From Chthoniobacteraceae bacterium (GTDB taxonomy: Bacteria > Verrucomicrobiota > Verrucomicrobiia > Chthoniobacterales > Chthoniobacteraceae): a DNA stretch of 64,000 nt. The stretch covers positions 186,001 through 250,000 of the forward strand of contig JAQGOL010000034.1 in NCBI GenBank assembly GCA_028293625.1. Reading direction: 5' to 3'. The translations under genes and the position numbers were made by a program. A model generated the notes under the pieces. It worked only from the letters and a program-made list of their open reading frames with translations. It did not search any database and had not been told where the DNA came from. How positions within the stretch are numbered: position 1 is the first letter of the stretch; each line of letters opens with the position of its first letter. Positions 35,791 through 45,364 of the stretch are shown in pieces.

Positions 35791-36441
35791 TCAGAAGGAT
35801 TCAAAAAGACGCGGGTATTGAGCAAACACGTCCGGCAGAACCCGTTTTCCGACTTTCCTCCAAAGCCATCCCGCCAATACGAGCAGCAACAAGGTGGAGC
35901 CAAGACCGAGGAAAATAGTGGTGATCACGTCACTGGGCCAATGCGACCCGGTGTAAATGCGAGAATAACCAACCAGCAATGCCGGGCCGAATGCGAGCCA
36001 GCCGAACCGCCGATAGAAAACGGCGCAGACCAGCGCCACGGAAATCATGTTGATGGTATGCGAGGAGGGAAATGAACGGCCCTCGACATCCTGAAGACTG
36101 CTGCGCGATAGCTTGACCTTGAGCGGCTGGCCGATTGCCAGAATGCGGGGCCGCGCCTTTGCCAAGGCGAGCTGGCGCACATCGTTATGCGACTGGAATG
36201 GGCGGGGCCGGTCAACGAGATGCTTGATTGGATTGGAAACCAATCCGTCGTTGATGCCGACAATGCAGACCGCGGTCAGCAGGCAGGCGCGCCCGGTGAA
36301 TCTGCCAAACACTACGACCAGTAAAATAAGCGCGAGAATCGGGAATAACCAAACGTCGAAGGCCGAGGCGAGCGTCATCACCCAATCGAGCGCCGGGCTG
36401 GTCCATTCCCGATTGATAAGAAAAAGAAGCTTTTGGTCCAT
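35791..36441 (-). CDS. PAP2-family membrane phosphatase
   Basis: A 216-residue type-2 phosphatidic acid phosphatase with all three catalytic motifs: KHLVDRPRP, PSSH (in RSFPSSHTI) and SRIYTGSHWPSD. Four or five hydrophobic helices are visible. Candidate substrates are undecaprenyl pyrophosphate, phosphatidate or a lipid A phosphate. Given the adjacent polyprenyl-sugar glycosyltransferases, a lipid-carrier phosphatase is a reasonable guess. The start is 28 bases from the divergent LolA-like gene. Confidence 0.92.
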   Translation of the reverse strand: MDQKLLFLINREWTSPALDWVMTLASAFDVWLFPILALILLVVVFGRFTGRACLLTAVCIVGINDGLVSNPIKHLVDRPRPFQSHNDVRQLALAKARPRILAIGQPLKVKLSRSSLQDVEGRSFPSSHTINMISVALVCAVFYRRFGWLAFGPALLVGYSRIYTGSHWPSDVITTIFLGLGSTLLLLVLAGWLWRKVGKRVLPDVFAQYPRLFESF

Positions 36442-36469
36442 TCAGCGATGGCGGAGGGTGCGCGAGGTT

Positions 36470-37180
36470 ATGTTCAAGTTCCGCGCTGTAAAGACACGAT
36501 TGATTCTCCTCACAACCCTTTGCCTGGGCCGCTTCGCCATCGCTGCGCCGCCTCCCGATGCACATGAAATCCTGCGCGTCGTCCGCCAGGCTCAAAGCTC
36601 GCAGCATCAAACACTCCTCGGCCAGTTGCGCAACGGCCCCAAGGTCGTCCCTTTCCGGCTGATTATCGATGGCGGCGTGATCCGCTACCAGTTTGCCGCT
36701 CCGGCCGAAACGCTTCAGCTACGTCTTCTGGAGAAAGATTCGCGTCTCGATGAGATTACTAAAGGGGGAACTGAGAAAATCACGGCTGCGCATTTTGATG
36801 ACAAGGTGCGCGACACCGACATCAGCTACGAGGATCTGGCGCTCAAATTTCTTTACTGGTCGAATGCAGCGGTCGAAGGCGAGCAAACCCTGTTGCTTCA
36901 AAAGTGCTGGATTGTCCGCACGGAACCATCCGGCAAAAATGATTCCCAATACAGCCGGGTCATGCTCTGGATCGAGCAAAAGGGCGGCGCGCTGCTTCAG
37001 GCCGAAGCGTACGATCGCACCGGTGCACTCTCCAAACGCTTCAAGGTTGTCAGCGGACAGAAAATCGACGGTTTCTGGACGCTTAAACAGATGCGGATCG
37101 AGACGCTTGGCACCGGCGCATCCAAGGATCGCACTCCCACCTATCTGGAAATCAGCGGCAGCGAAAAAGCGGCGCGTTGA
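36470..37180 (+). CDS. LolA-like outer-membrane lipoprotein-sorting protein
   Basis: The ATG at 36470 gives a signal peptide (RLILLTTLCLGRFAIA, cut before APPPDAHE). The mature protein, about 210 residues, has the LolA-like beta pattern LRNGPKVVPFRLIIDGGVIRYQF, EDLALKFLYW, LLLQKCWIVRTEP, SRVMLWIEQKGGALLQAEAYD and DGFWTLKQMRIET. This is the 'outer membrane lipoprotein-sorting protein' family (LolA fold, not classic LolA), common in Verrucomicrobiota. Function is lipoprotein or lipid binding in the periplasm, unproven. An upstream in-frame extension of 119 codons is antisense to the PAP2 gene and is not used. Confidence 0.83.
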   Translation: MFKFRAVKTRLILLTTLCLGRFAIAAPPPDAHEILRVVRQAQSSQHQTLLGQLRNGPKVVPFRLIIDGGVIRYQFAAPAETLQLRLLEKDSRLDEITKGGTEKITAAHFDDKVRDTDISYEDLALKFLYWSNAAVEGEQTLLLQKCWIVRTEPSGKNDSQYSRVMLWIEQKGGALLQAEAYDRTGALSKRFKVVSGQKIDGFWTLKQMRIETLGTGASKDRTPTYLEISGSEKAAR

Positions 37181-37232
37181 CGGGCTGAATAAGAAGAGGA
37201 GCCAGCGATTTAAAAACCGCCGTTTCCCAAGA

Positions 37233-37970
37233 CTACAGGCGGCTGGTCGACAGGAACTCTTTGCGCTCGGGCACGACACTTAAAAACCGCCGCTTTCCCA
37301 CCACGCCGCCAAAGCTGGCCGCTCCCGCTCCAAGAATCAGCGCCAGCGCCGCTCCAAAGGAACCCATCGCACTTCCCTTGGCTGCTTTTTGGGCCAGATC
37401 ACGGGTTTGCTCTTCGGTGCGGGCGCGAGTGGCAGGATCGGCCGCCGCCCCTTCAAGGCGATCCATTGCCCCCTGGGCGGAATCGCGCAGCGGGGCAACC
37501 AGGCCCGGCATCATGCTCGGCGCACGGACGGCAAACTGGGCGAGGCCGCTGGCGCCGGCAAAGATCCGGCCTGCCGCACTGCTTAAAAGCACGACAGTCA
37601 GGAGCGAAACCACCGACCACGTTACCAGGCCGTGAAGATAGCCGTTGAAATTGCCGGCCATCCGGCCCGCCACATACCCTCCAATAAAGAGTGAGATAAG
37701 ACTGCTGACCACCCACCAGATCACGGCCCCGATTCCAATGGCGTCGCCGGAAGGAGTCGAGCCTCCGACAGGATCCAATGTGCTTAAACCGATTCCGAGT
37801 CCGAGCAAACTCAGTACAAGCAAACAGCTTAGCGCGGTCAAAGCGCCGGCGAAGATCGCGCCCCAGGAAACACGTGCAAATGGCTTGTCGACGGTGGCGC
37901 GAAACATTTCGGGCTCACGTATCGAGCCGGCACGGGTCTCGGTTCCAATTCCTTCATTTGGTGTAATCAT
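37233..37970 (-). CDS. Multi-pass membrane protein (YrzE/PhnA-like type)
   Basis: The ATG at 37970 follows a GGGAGG ribosome site at 12 bases, so it is preferred to the ATG nine codons earlier, which would overlap that site. The protein (245 residues) has VSWGAIFAGALTALSCLLVL, AVIWWVVSSLISLFIGGYVAGR and three more helices, the last in a C-terminal glycine-rich segment (GAALALILGAGAASFGG). I recognise the GGYVAGR-containing pattern of uncharacterised membrane proteins sometimes labelled PhnA-like. An acid-rich loop of about 45 residues (AADPATRARTEEQTRD) precedes the last helix. Function unknown. Confidence 0.78.
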   Translation of the reverse strand: MITPNEGIGTETRAGSIREPEMFRATVDKPFARVSWGAIFAGALTALSCLLVLSLLGLGIGLSTLDPVGGSTPSGDAIGIGAVIWWVVSSLISLFIGGYVAGRMAGNFNGYLHGLVTWSVVSLLTVVLLSSAAGRIFAGASGLAQFAVRAPSMMPGLVAPLRDSAQGAMDRLEGAAADPATRARTEEQTRDLAQKAAKGSAMGSFGAALALILGAGAASFGGVVGKRRFLSVVPERKEFLSTSRL

Positions 37971-38197
37971 AATAAGATTTTTCCTCCCTAAATTCATCGA
38001 CTTGAAAGCACGATTAGGGCGTGTGACCGGCAGTCTATTTGCCTGGCCGGCTGAGCGATACAGCGCCCCGGAGCGAGGGTGAGGCCGATGATTGACGGCT
38101 CCTTTCCGCCCTCGATTTCGCCCCTAGACTTCCCGCCTGCGCGGCGACTACCCTGGCAACTTCGAACGTTTTAACAACCTTCTTGTCTCACGCCGCC

Positions 38198-39604
38198 ATG
38201 ACTTCACCAATCGCCGCCTTAGCCTGCCTGATTGCCCTGCCATTTTCAGTCGTTCTCGCGCAGGAAAAGGCCGATCCGGCGCCGCTTTCCTCCGTGGCCC
38301 ACAAGTCGATTTTAAAACCAATCCAATATGTGGAGTATGACCTGCCCAACGGCCTGCACGTCATCCTTCACGAAAACCACGGGGTGCCGGTGATTGCAAG
38401 TTATGTGCTTTATCATGTGGGAAGCAAAAACGAGCGGCCGGACCGGACCGGGTTCGCCCATTTTTTCGAGCATTTGATGTTTGAAGGCTCCGATAACATC
38501 CCTCGGGGCACGATCGACAAATATATTTCCGGCGCAGGCGGCAATCTGAATGCGAGCACTTCCTTTGATCAGACCGACTATTATCTGAATCTGCCTGCCA
38601 ATCAGCTCAAACTTGCCCTTTGGATTGAGAGCGAAAGGATGATGCACGCCAAGATCGACGAGGCCGGAGTGGAAACGCAACGCCAGGTCGTTAAGGAAGA
38701 AAAAAGGCGCGGCGTCGACAATCAGCCTTACGGCACGCTTTTTGAAAATCTGGCGGCGTTGGTTTTTAAAAACACGCCGTATTCCTGGGTGCCAATCGGC
38801 TCCTTCCAATACATCGACCAGGCGTCGATCCAGGAATTCCGCGATTTCTATAAAACCCATTACGTTCCAAACAACGCGACGCTCTCAATCGCGGGCGATT
38901 TTAATTTGGAAGAGACAAAGAAGCTTGTCGCGGAGTTCTTCGGCCCGATCCCGCGCGGTCCGGAATTGGAACGGCCCAAGGTGGAATTGCCGCCGCAGAA
39001 AGAGTTGCAAAAACTCGATGTTTTAAAGGAGAACACGCCGCTTCCCGCCACGCTGCATGCCTGGCGCGCGCCCAAGGAAACTGACCCGGACGCGTATCCG
39101 ATCGAGTTGCTTGGAAGCATCCTTTCTGAAGGCCGCAGCTCGCGGCTTTACAAACGCCTGGTTGAAAAGGAGCAGGCCGCCCTGGACGTCGAAGCGTTTC
39201 CTTATCTCCTGGAAAACGCGGGTATGCTCGGCGTGTTCGCGACCGGCCAGCGCGATGTCACCCTGGATCAGCTGGATACGATGATCACCGAGGAAGTTGA
39301 TCGGGTGAAATCCGAAGGCGTCACACAGGAAGAACTTCAAAAGGCGCTCAACCAGAAGGAAACCGAGCTTGCGAGCGCATTTGGGACCATGAACAGCCGG
39401 GCCAAAAACCTGGCGCGGTATCATGTTTTTTATGGAGACACAAATCTGATTAACACCGAACTGGACCGGTACCTGGCGGTTAAACGCGACGATCTCCAGC
39501 GCGTGGCCAACAAATATCTGACCCCGGAAGGGCTCAATCTTTTGCGCTACCCGGTGCCTGCCGTCACCGAAGCGCCCGCCCAGGTTCCCTTGCAGAAAAA
39601 GTAA
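38198..39604 (+). CDS. M16 zinc metallopeptidase (active member)
   Basis: An exported inverzincin. The ATG at 38198 starts a signal peptide (IAALACLIALPFSVVLA), followed by GLHVILHENHGVPV and the zinc motif HFFEH (in GFAHFFEHLMFEG), with the downstream glutamate in the EKRRG segment (about 75 residues later). The C-terminal M16 domain carries LPATLHAWRAP and SRLYKRLVE. Two-domain M16 proteins act as peptidases, often in pairs with an inactive partner. The partner is the next gene, 30 bases downstream, so they are one operon. Confidence 0.94.
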   Translation: MTSPIAALACLIALPFSVVLAQEKADPAPLSSVAHKSILKPIQYVEYDLPNGLHVILHENHGVPVIASYVLYHVGSKNERPDRTGFAHFFEHLMFEGSDNIPRGTIDKYISGAGGNLNASTSFDQTDYYLNLPANQLKLALWIESERMMHAKIDEAGVETQRQVVKEEKRRGVDNQPYGTLFENLAALVFKNTPYSWVPIGSFQYIDQASIQEFRDFYKTHYVPNNATLSIAGDFNLEETKKLVAEFFGPIPRGPELERPKVELPPQKELQKLDVLKENTPLPATLHAWRAPKETDPDAYPIELLGSILSEGRSSRLYKRLVEKEQAALDVEAFPYLLENAGMLGVFATGQRDVTLDQLDTMITEEVDRVKSEGVTQEELQKALNQKETELASAFGTMNSRAKNLARYHVFYGDTNLINTELDRYLAVKRDDLQRVANKYLTPEGLNLLRYPVPAVTEAPAQVPLQKK

Positions 39605-39634
39605 CCCGCTTTGAAACCCATTTTTACGCCACCG

Positions 39635-41038
39635 ATGAAACCTTTTCTCTGCGCCTTCCTTCTCTCACTGGCCGCCGCTTCCGCCGATATCGACCGGACA
39701 AAAAAACCGGAACCGGGACCCGCGCCGGTTTCCTCATTCCCGGCTTATGCTTTAAAAACGCTTCCGAGCGGACTGAAGGTTTTTGTCATTGAAGACGACC
39801 GTAAACCGACCCTTACATTGCGGCTCCTGATCAAATCGGGATCCGCTTCCGATGCTGAAAAAAGCGGGCTGGCCGGGTTTGTCGCCAGCCTTCTGAATCG
39901 GGGGACGGCAAAACGCGACGCCGCCACATTTGCAAGCGAGAGCGACTTTATTGGAATGCATGTGGAAGCGGTTGCCGGCGCGGATGCCATAGCCGTCAGC
40001 GCCAGCGGGCTGACCAAGTATACGGACAAGATCCTCGATCTTTTTAGCGACGCGGTTCTGCATCCGGCGTATCCGGCCGAGCAATTTGCGAAAGAACAAC
40101 GCAAGACCCTTTCTGCGCTCGCGGCGGAAAAACAGGAGCCTTCGCGTCTGGCTGAGAAGCTTGCGGGGAAAGTGCTTTACGGGGCGAAAAACCCTTATGG
40201 AGCTTATCGCACGCCGGAAACTGTCCAGGCAATCACCCGGGATGATCTTGTGCAGTTTCACAAAACCTATTTTGTTCCGAACAACGCCACGCTTGCGATC
40301 GTGGGTGACGTGAAAACGGCGGACATCGTGGCCTTGGTGGAGAAAGCAATGGAGGATTGGAAACCGGGCGACTTGCCAGCTTTTAAAATGCCCGCGCCTG
40401 CTGAGATCAAAGGAGTGAATATTCATTTGGTCAACCGGCCCGGTTCGGTGCAATCCAACATCGTGCTCGGTGAAGCGGGGCCTGCGCGCAACAGCCCCAA
40501 TGTGCCGGAACTGAATGTGCTTAACGCGACGCTGGGAGGTGGTTTTTCGGGACGCCTCTTCCAGAACCTGCGCGAAAAACACGGTTGGACCTATGGAGCT
40601 TATTCCGCGTTTGACCTTCGCAAATACGCGGGCGCGTTCCAAGCCAATGCGGAAACCCGGAATGCCGTCACACATCTTGCGATCGCGGAAACACTGAAGG
40701 AAATCGCCCGGTTGCGGGACGAGCCGGTGCCCGAAGCCGAGCTTGAACTTCAGCGCCAGTACAATGTCGGCAATTATCTTTTAAGCCTCGAAAACACCAG
40801 CCGCACCGCCCAGCGTGTTCAGGATATCGATCTCTACGGATTGCCGGCTGATTTTTACAAGACTTACGCCACACGGATGGAAAGCGTGACTCCGGCCGTG
40901 ATCCAGGATCTGGCCAAAACCCATCTAAGCACTGAAAACGTCGCCATCACGGTTGTTGGCGAAGCAAAAGAAATTCAGCCTGAGCTTGAAAAGATTGGCA
41001 AAGTGTTCGTTTACGATACGGAATTAAAACTGCAATAA
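39635..41038 (+). CDS. M16 peptidase-like protein (probably inactive partner)
   Basis: Paralogue of the preceding gene, with signal peptide FLCAFLLSLAAASA and the M16 fold (KTLPSGLKVFVIEDDRKP; LAIVGDVKTADIVALVEKAM; SGRLFQNLREKHGWTYGAYSAF). The zinc motif is missing: the equivalent helix reads AGFVASLLNRGTA instead of HxxEH. The Arg-Tyr pair of the C-terminal domain (LREKHGWTYGAYS) is kept. This is the classic alpha/beta pair pattern of mitochondrial processing peptidase and its bacterial relatives. The ATG at 39635 is chosen over a TTG eight codons upstream because it begins the signal peptide. Confidence 0.93.
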   Translation: MKPFLCAFLLSLAAASADIDRTKKPEPGPAPVSSFPAYALKTLPSGLKVFVIEDDRKPTLTLRLLIKSGSASDAEKSGLAGFVASLLNRGTAKRDAATFASESDFIGMHVEAVAGADAIAVSASGLTKYTDKILDLFSDAVLHPAYPAEQFAKEQRKTLSALAAEKQEPSRLAEKLAGKVLYGAKNPYGAYRTPETVQAITRDDLVQFHKTYFVPNNATLAIVGDVKTADIVALVEKAMEDWKPGDLPAFKMPAPAEIKGVNIHLVNRPGSVQSNIVLGEAGPARNSPNVPELNVLNATLGGGFSGRLFQNLREKHGWTYGAYSAFDLRKYAGAFQANAETRNAVTHLAIAETLKEIARLRDEPVPEAELELQRQYNVGNYLLSLENTSRTAQRVQDIDLYGLPADFYKTYATRMESVTPAVIQDLAKTHLSTENVAITVVGEAKEIQPELEKIGKVFVYDTELKLQ

Positions 41039-41065
41039 AAGCTCCCGGCCATTCACACGGCGCTT

Positions 41066-41083
41066 CCTTTGCGGCCGCAAAGG
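41066..41083. repeat. Perfect 18-bp palindrome before the secretin gene
   Basis: CCTTTGCGGCCGCAAAGG is fully self-complementary. It lies 28 bases after the stop of the peptidase gene and 115 bases before the secretin start. It could form a loopless hairpin only weakly and is more likely a protein-binding site, though nothing links it to a regulator. Confidence 0.4.
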
Positions 41084-41198
41084 CGGGGCAATGAGCGATC
41101 TGATGTCGATCGCCGCTCGTGTCTGTTACTTTGACCCGTTCTTTCCGAGTGCCCCCTGGCCATTGACCTTGCCGCCCGCCCCCATTAGATAACGCCCC

Positions 41199-43649
41199 GT
41201 GTTCCGCCTCACCCTTGCACTGTTGCTCCTGGCATCTGCCTCCAGGGCTCTCGCTCAAATTACGCCGCCCTTGCCCCAGGGTGCGCCGTTGACACAACCC
41301 GTTTCATTTGGAAACAACACGCCGCTGCCGGCCACTGTTCGTCTCCAATATCCAAACGGAGATATCCAGACCATCCTCGATCTTTACGAGCAGCTTACCC
41401 GTAAACGGCTGATCCGCCCCAATAACAGCCTTATAGGATCGGTTTATATCGTGGTTAACGATGAGGTGACGCGTGAGGAAGCCATCAAAATCATCGAAGT
41501 CACGCTTCTCGTAAACGGTTTCGCCCTGATTCCGACAGAGGATCCGACCATCATGAAGGTCTTCGGGAACGGTGCCAACCCGCGCGCGGTGGTGCCGATC
41601 ATCTCCGATGAGGAACTGCTTCCGGAGCGGGAAGAGGTGGTCACATTTCTTTTTAAACTGGCCAATGCCGACCCGGCCGACATCCAGGCGACTGTTACGC
41701 AGTATATTGCAGGCTCATCCCAGGGCGGCACATACAGTTCAGTGATCTCGCTGCCCAAATCGCAATCGTTGTTGGTTACTGAAACAACACCGATTATCCG
41801 GACGCTGATCAAAATGATCAGGCAGATCGATCTTCCAGCGGCGGAGGTTAAAAGCTATTTCATCAAGCTGGAACGCGCGGACGCCAAGGAGGTGCTTGAT
41901 AAGCTGGAGAAGATTTTTGACAAGCAGCCTAACAGCACCGGTGCGCCCACCGGCGGCACAGCGCCACGCGTTGTCCGTCCGGCCACCACACCCGATGGGA
42001 CGCCGTTGCCTCCCGGGACGACGGCCGAAGCGACCGGCAACAATTCCATTGAAATCAATGCCGGCCCGACCCTGACCGAGGACTCGATTATTGTCGGTAA
42101 AATCAAAATGTCGGCCGATATCCGCACCAACCGCATTCATGTGGTCACGCGGCAACGCAACATTGAATTTATCCGGACGCTCATTGCCGAGTTTGACAAG
42201 GACGTCCCGTTTGGCGAACCGACGGAACGCTCCTTAAAATTCGTCACGGCGTCGGACATGCTCGAGCCGGTCATCAAAGCGATCCAGGATCCCGGCTCCA
42301 AGGACGACGGCGGCGCATCGGGAGGACAAGGCACGCGAGGAAGTCAGAATTCCGCAAACCGCTCCACCGGCAGCCAGGGTGGTTTTGGAAGTAACAATTT
42401 CGGAGGAAGCAACGGCGGTTTCGGCGGCAGCAGTGGTGGCAGCGGTTCGGGAGGGTTTTCCGAGGAACTTCAGGCCAAGGAAGTCGATACGGTGCCAAAA
42501 GCGGTCACGGTCGGCAACACGCGGATCATCGCCGATACGCAGGCCAACAAGATCATTGTGATCGGCAACAAAGAGGTGAAAGAGAAGATCTTCAAACTGC
42601 TTGATCTGCTCGATGTGCGTCCGCCGCAGGTGATGATTCACGCCGTCATTGGTCAGCTTGATTTGACTGATAAAGACACTTTCGGCCTCGATTACATCCT
42701 CCATAAAGGGGGCGGACGGCTCGGCTCCAACTCGACGATCACCAGCACCGATAACGGGACTGGGACTGGCACCGGCACCGGCACGACGACGACAGTCAAC
42801 AATCCGGTCACGTTCTCGGGCAATTCGCCGGTGCTAAACTTTGGTTCCCTGCTTAATCAGCGAGCCATCACGCAAATCGCCACGGCCGGCGCGGGCGGGC
42901 TCAGTGGATTTGTCGCCGCGGGCAACTCGCTCGATATCGTGGTCAACGCGCTCCAGTCCACCAATCGCTTTCACGTCGTGGCGCGGCCTATTATTTTTGC
43001 CAGCAACAACAAAAAAGCGACCATCGCCTCGGGCCAGGAAATCGCCGTCCCAACGCAGACGCTCAGTTCGCTGACCACGGGCGGCGTCAACACTGACAAC
43101 GCAGCGGTCAGTTCCTCGGTTGGATTCAAACGGGTGCAGCTCAAGCTGGAAGTCGTGCCTCTTATCAATTCGGATCGCGAAGTGACGCTTGATATCGTCC
43201 AGGTCATTGACGAGATCGTGCCGGGAGCCGACCAGACCGTTGGTGGCAACAAGATCCCGACCATCGCCAATCGTTACGTTAAATCGACAGTCTCCATGCC
43301 CAATGAATCAACCCTGGTTCTTGGCGGTCTGGTCCGGCAGGCCAACACCAAAGCTAACGGTGGCATTCCTTATCTGAGCAAGATTCCCGTTGTCGGAGCG
43401 CTTTTCCGTTCGCATTCAAAAGACAACTCGCGCAGTGAGCTTGTCGTTCTTATCCGCCCCGTGGTGAGCACCAATCCGGGGGAAATCATTCAAACCCGCG
43501 AGCGCGAACAAGAGTTCATGGCGATCGAACCCGACCTTGAAGCTTCCATTTATCCCAAAGGCATTCGCAAGCGCTCTGATCCGCTTTTCCGTGCGCCGAC
43601 TGCTCCGATCCTTCGGGAAAAACCAGCCCCGAGCACCTATCGGAAATGA
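41199..43649 (+). CDS. gspD: Type II secretion outer-membrane secretin GspD
   Basis: The secretin forms the outer-membrane gate. It starts with GTG at 41199, giving a signal peptide (LTLALLLLASASRALA). N1-type domains follow (LANADPADIQATVTQYI, SLLVTETTPIIRTLIKMIRQ), then N3-like repeats, and the secretin domain with VGFKRVQLKLEVVPLINSDREVTLDI and TLVLGGLVRQ, then IPVVGALFRSHSKDNSRSEL. The protein (816 residues) has an unusually Gly/Ser/Asn-rich linker of about 70 residues (GSQGGFGSNNFGGSNGG) before the final repeats. The stop overlaps the gspE ATG by four bases. The gspF homologue is at 12.5 kb. Confidence 0.94.
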   Translation: MFRLTLALLLLASASRALAQITPPLPQGAPLTQPVSFGNNTPLPATVRLQYPNGDIQTILDLYEQLTRKRLIRPNNSLIGSVYIVVNDEVTREEAIKIIEVTLLVNGFALIPTEDPTIMKVFGNGANPRAVVPIISDEELLPEREEVVTFLFKLANADPADIQATVTQYIAGSSQGGTYSSVISLPKSQSLLVTETTPIIRTLIKMIRQIDLPAAEVKSYFIKLERADAKEVLDKLEKIFDKQPNSTGAPTGGTAPRVVRPATTPDGTPLPPGTTAEATGNNSIEINAGPTLTEDSIIVGKIKMSADIRTNRIHVVTRQRNIEFIRTLIAEFDKDVPFGEPTERSLKFVTASDMLEPVIKAIQDPGSKDDGGASGGQGTRGSQNSANRSTGSQGGFGSNNFGGSNGGFGGSSGGSGSGGFSEELQAKEVDTVPKAVTVGNTRIIADTQANKIIVIGNKEVKEKIFKLLDLLDVRPPQVMIHAVIGQLDLTDKDTFGLDYILHKGGGRLGSNSTITSTDNGTGTGTGTGTTTTVNNPVTFSGNSPVLNFGSLLNQRAITQIATAGAGGLSGFVAAGNSLDIVVNALQSTNRFHVVARPIIFASNNKKATIASGQEIAVPTQTLSSLTTGGVNTDNAAVSSSVGFKRVQLKLEVVPLINSDREVTLDIVQVIDEIVPGADQTVGGNKIPTIANRYVKSTVSMPNESTLVLGGLVRQANTKANGGIPYLSKIPVVGALFRSHSKDNSRSELVVLIRPVVSTNPGEIIQTREREQEFMAIEPDLEASIYPKGIRKRSDPLFRAPTAPILREKPAPSTYRK

Positions 43650-45364
43650 TTTCACGCAAGCCGCTTATTGAAATCCTGCGGGCCAGCGGCGTGACCGACG
43701 AGGACGCAGAGCAACTTGTCACTCTTGCCGCGCCGACGGGGAGCACGTGGACTGTCGAAGTTCTCAACACGGGCAAGGTCGATGAAACGCGCTTTGCCGC
43801 CGAGCTGGCCCGGGTGTTTAAATCGAGCACGGAAACGATCGATCCGGCAAAAGTGGAACGGAGCGCGCTCGCTTTATTACCGAGCCGGTTTGTTTTCAAG
43901 CACCACATCCTGCCGCTCTCCTCGAAGGAAAACACGGTGCGTCTCGCCACGTACGATGTCTTCAATAACGTCGCCCGCCGGCTTGCCGCCCAGCAGCTAA
44001 ACGGGAAAAAAATCGAATGGGTCCTCTCCGGACGCACCCAATTGCTGCGCGCCATCAAGACGGTCTATGGCGTCGGCGCGGAAACGTTTGAGGAAATCCT
44101 GCTTACGAGCCGGACCTACGATACGGTCGACGACCGGGAACAGGCGCAGGACATCACTTCCGATGATCCCGAGGCGAGCGTCGTCAAGTTCGTCAACCAG
44201 GTCATCAGGGAAGCCATTTTCGAGCGTGCAACCGACATCCACGTTGAGCCGCTGGAAAACGACCTGCGTATTCGGTATCGGATCGATGGAATCCTGCATG
44301 AAGTCGCCGTGCCGCCCCAATTGCGTGTGCTTCAGAGCGCCATTATTTCACGCCTGAAAGTCATGGCGCACATGGACATCGCCGAGCGGCGTTTGCCTCA
44401 GGATGGCCGGATCAATCTGACGACGAATTCAGGGGCGATCGACGTGCGCGTCTCGACCATTCCGACGGTGAACGGGGAAAGCATCTCGCTCCGTTTATTA
44501 AGCCGAAGCGATTCGCTCAGCTTCGGCCTTGACCGGCTCGACATGACGAGCAAACAGGTCGACATCGCCAAGCGGCTCCTGGCCCAGCCCAATGGGATCA
44601 TCCTCGTTACCGGGCCGACCGGTTCCGGTAAATCGACGACTCTTTATTCGTTTCTTTCGAGCATCAACGCCGTGTCGCGCCGGATCATCACGGTGGAGGA
44701 ACCGGTGGAATATCGGCTTCCCGGTGTCTCCCAGATCGACGTGAAACCCGAAATCGGACTCACCTTTGCCAACGGCCTGCGCGCCATTCTTCGGCAGGAT
44801 CCCAATATCGTGATGGTGGGAGAAATCCGCGATTTCGAGACCGCTGAAATTTCCATCCGCGCGGCGATGACGGGTCACCTCGTCTTTTCGACCCTTCATA
44901 CCAATGACGCGGTGAGCGGCATCACGCGTCTGCTCGACATGGGGATTGAACCGTTTCTTCTGGCAAGCGTCGTACGGGCATTCATCGCCCAGCGCCTGGT
45001 GCGGACCATCTGCACCGACTGCAAGGAAATCACGGGATATCCGGTCGATTACCTTCGCGAAATTGGCGCGCCGATGCCGGCCGATATGAAGTTTTACCAT
45101 GGCGCCGGATGCGATCACTGCCGCCAGACCGGTTACCGGGGCCGGGCCGCCATTTACGAGATCGTGCCGGTGAACGAAAACCTGCGCCGGATGGTGATTC
45201 GAAAAGAGACTGGCAGCGCAATGAAAGCGCGTGCCATCGCCGATGGCATGGATTCGCTCCGCCAGGACGGATGGCGCCGTGTTCTCGAAGGCAAAACGAC
45301 AGTCGAGGAAGTCGTCCGCGCCACCCAGCAGGATGAAGCGCTTTCCGAGACGGACGCCGGTTAG
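43646..45364 (+). CDS. gspE: Type II secretion / pilus assembly ATPase GspE
   Basis: A 572-residue hexameric ATPase that powers pseudopilus assembly. It has an N-terminal domain, then NQVIREAIFERATDIHVEPLE, Walker A GPTGSGKST near residue 325, the Asp box and Walker B in RQDPNIVMVGEIRD, and the His box HLVFSTLHTNDAV. The C-terminal zinc motif is CTDC and CDHC (in GAGCDHCRQTGY). Translation is coupled to gspD. The stop codon overlaps the stop of the convergent gene (45361-45364). No pseudopilin gene is adjacent. Confidence 0.95.
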   Translation: MISRKPLIEILRASGVTDEDAEQLVTLAAPTGSTWTVEVLNTGKVDETRFAAELARVFKSSTETIDPAKVERSALALLPSRFVFKHHILPLSSKENTVRLATYDVFNNVARRLAAQQLNGKKIEWVLSGRTQLLRAIKTVYGVGAETFEEILLTSRTYDTVDDREQAQDITSDDPEASVVKFVNQVIREAIFERATDIHVEPLENDLRIRYRIDGILHEVAVPPQLRVLQSAIISRLKVMAHMDIAERRLPQDGRINLTTNSGAIDVRVSTIPTVNGESISLRLLSRSDSLSFGLDRLDMTSKQVDIAKRLLAQPNGIILVTGPTGSGKSTTLYSFLSSINAVSRRIITVEEPVEYRLPGVSQIDVKPEIGLTFANGLRAILRQDPNIVMVGEIRDFETAEISIRAAMTGHLVFSTLHTNDAVSGITRLLDMGIEPFLLASVVRAFIAQRLVRTICTDCKEITGYPVDYLREIGAPMPADMKFYHGAGCDHCRQTGYRGRAAIYEIVPVNENLRRMVIRKETGSAMKARAIADGMDSLRQDGWRRVLEGKTTVEEVVRATQQDEALSETDAG

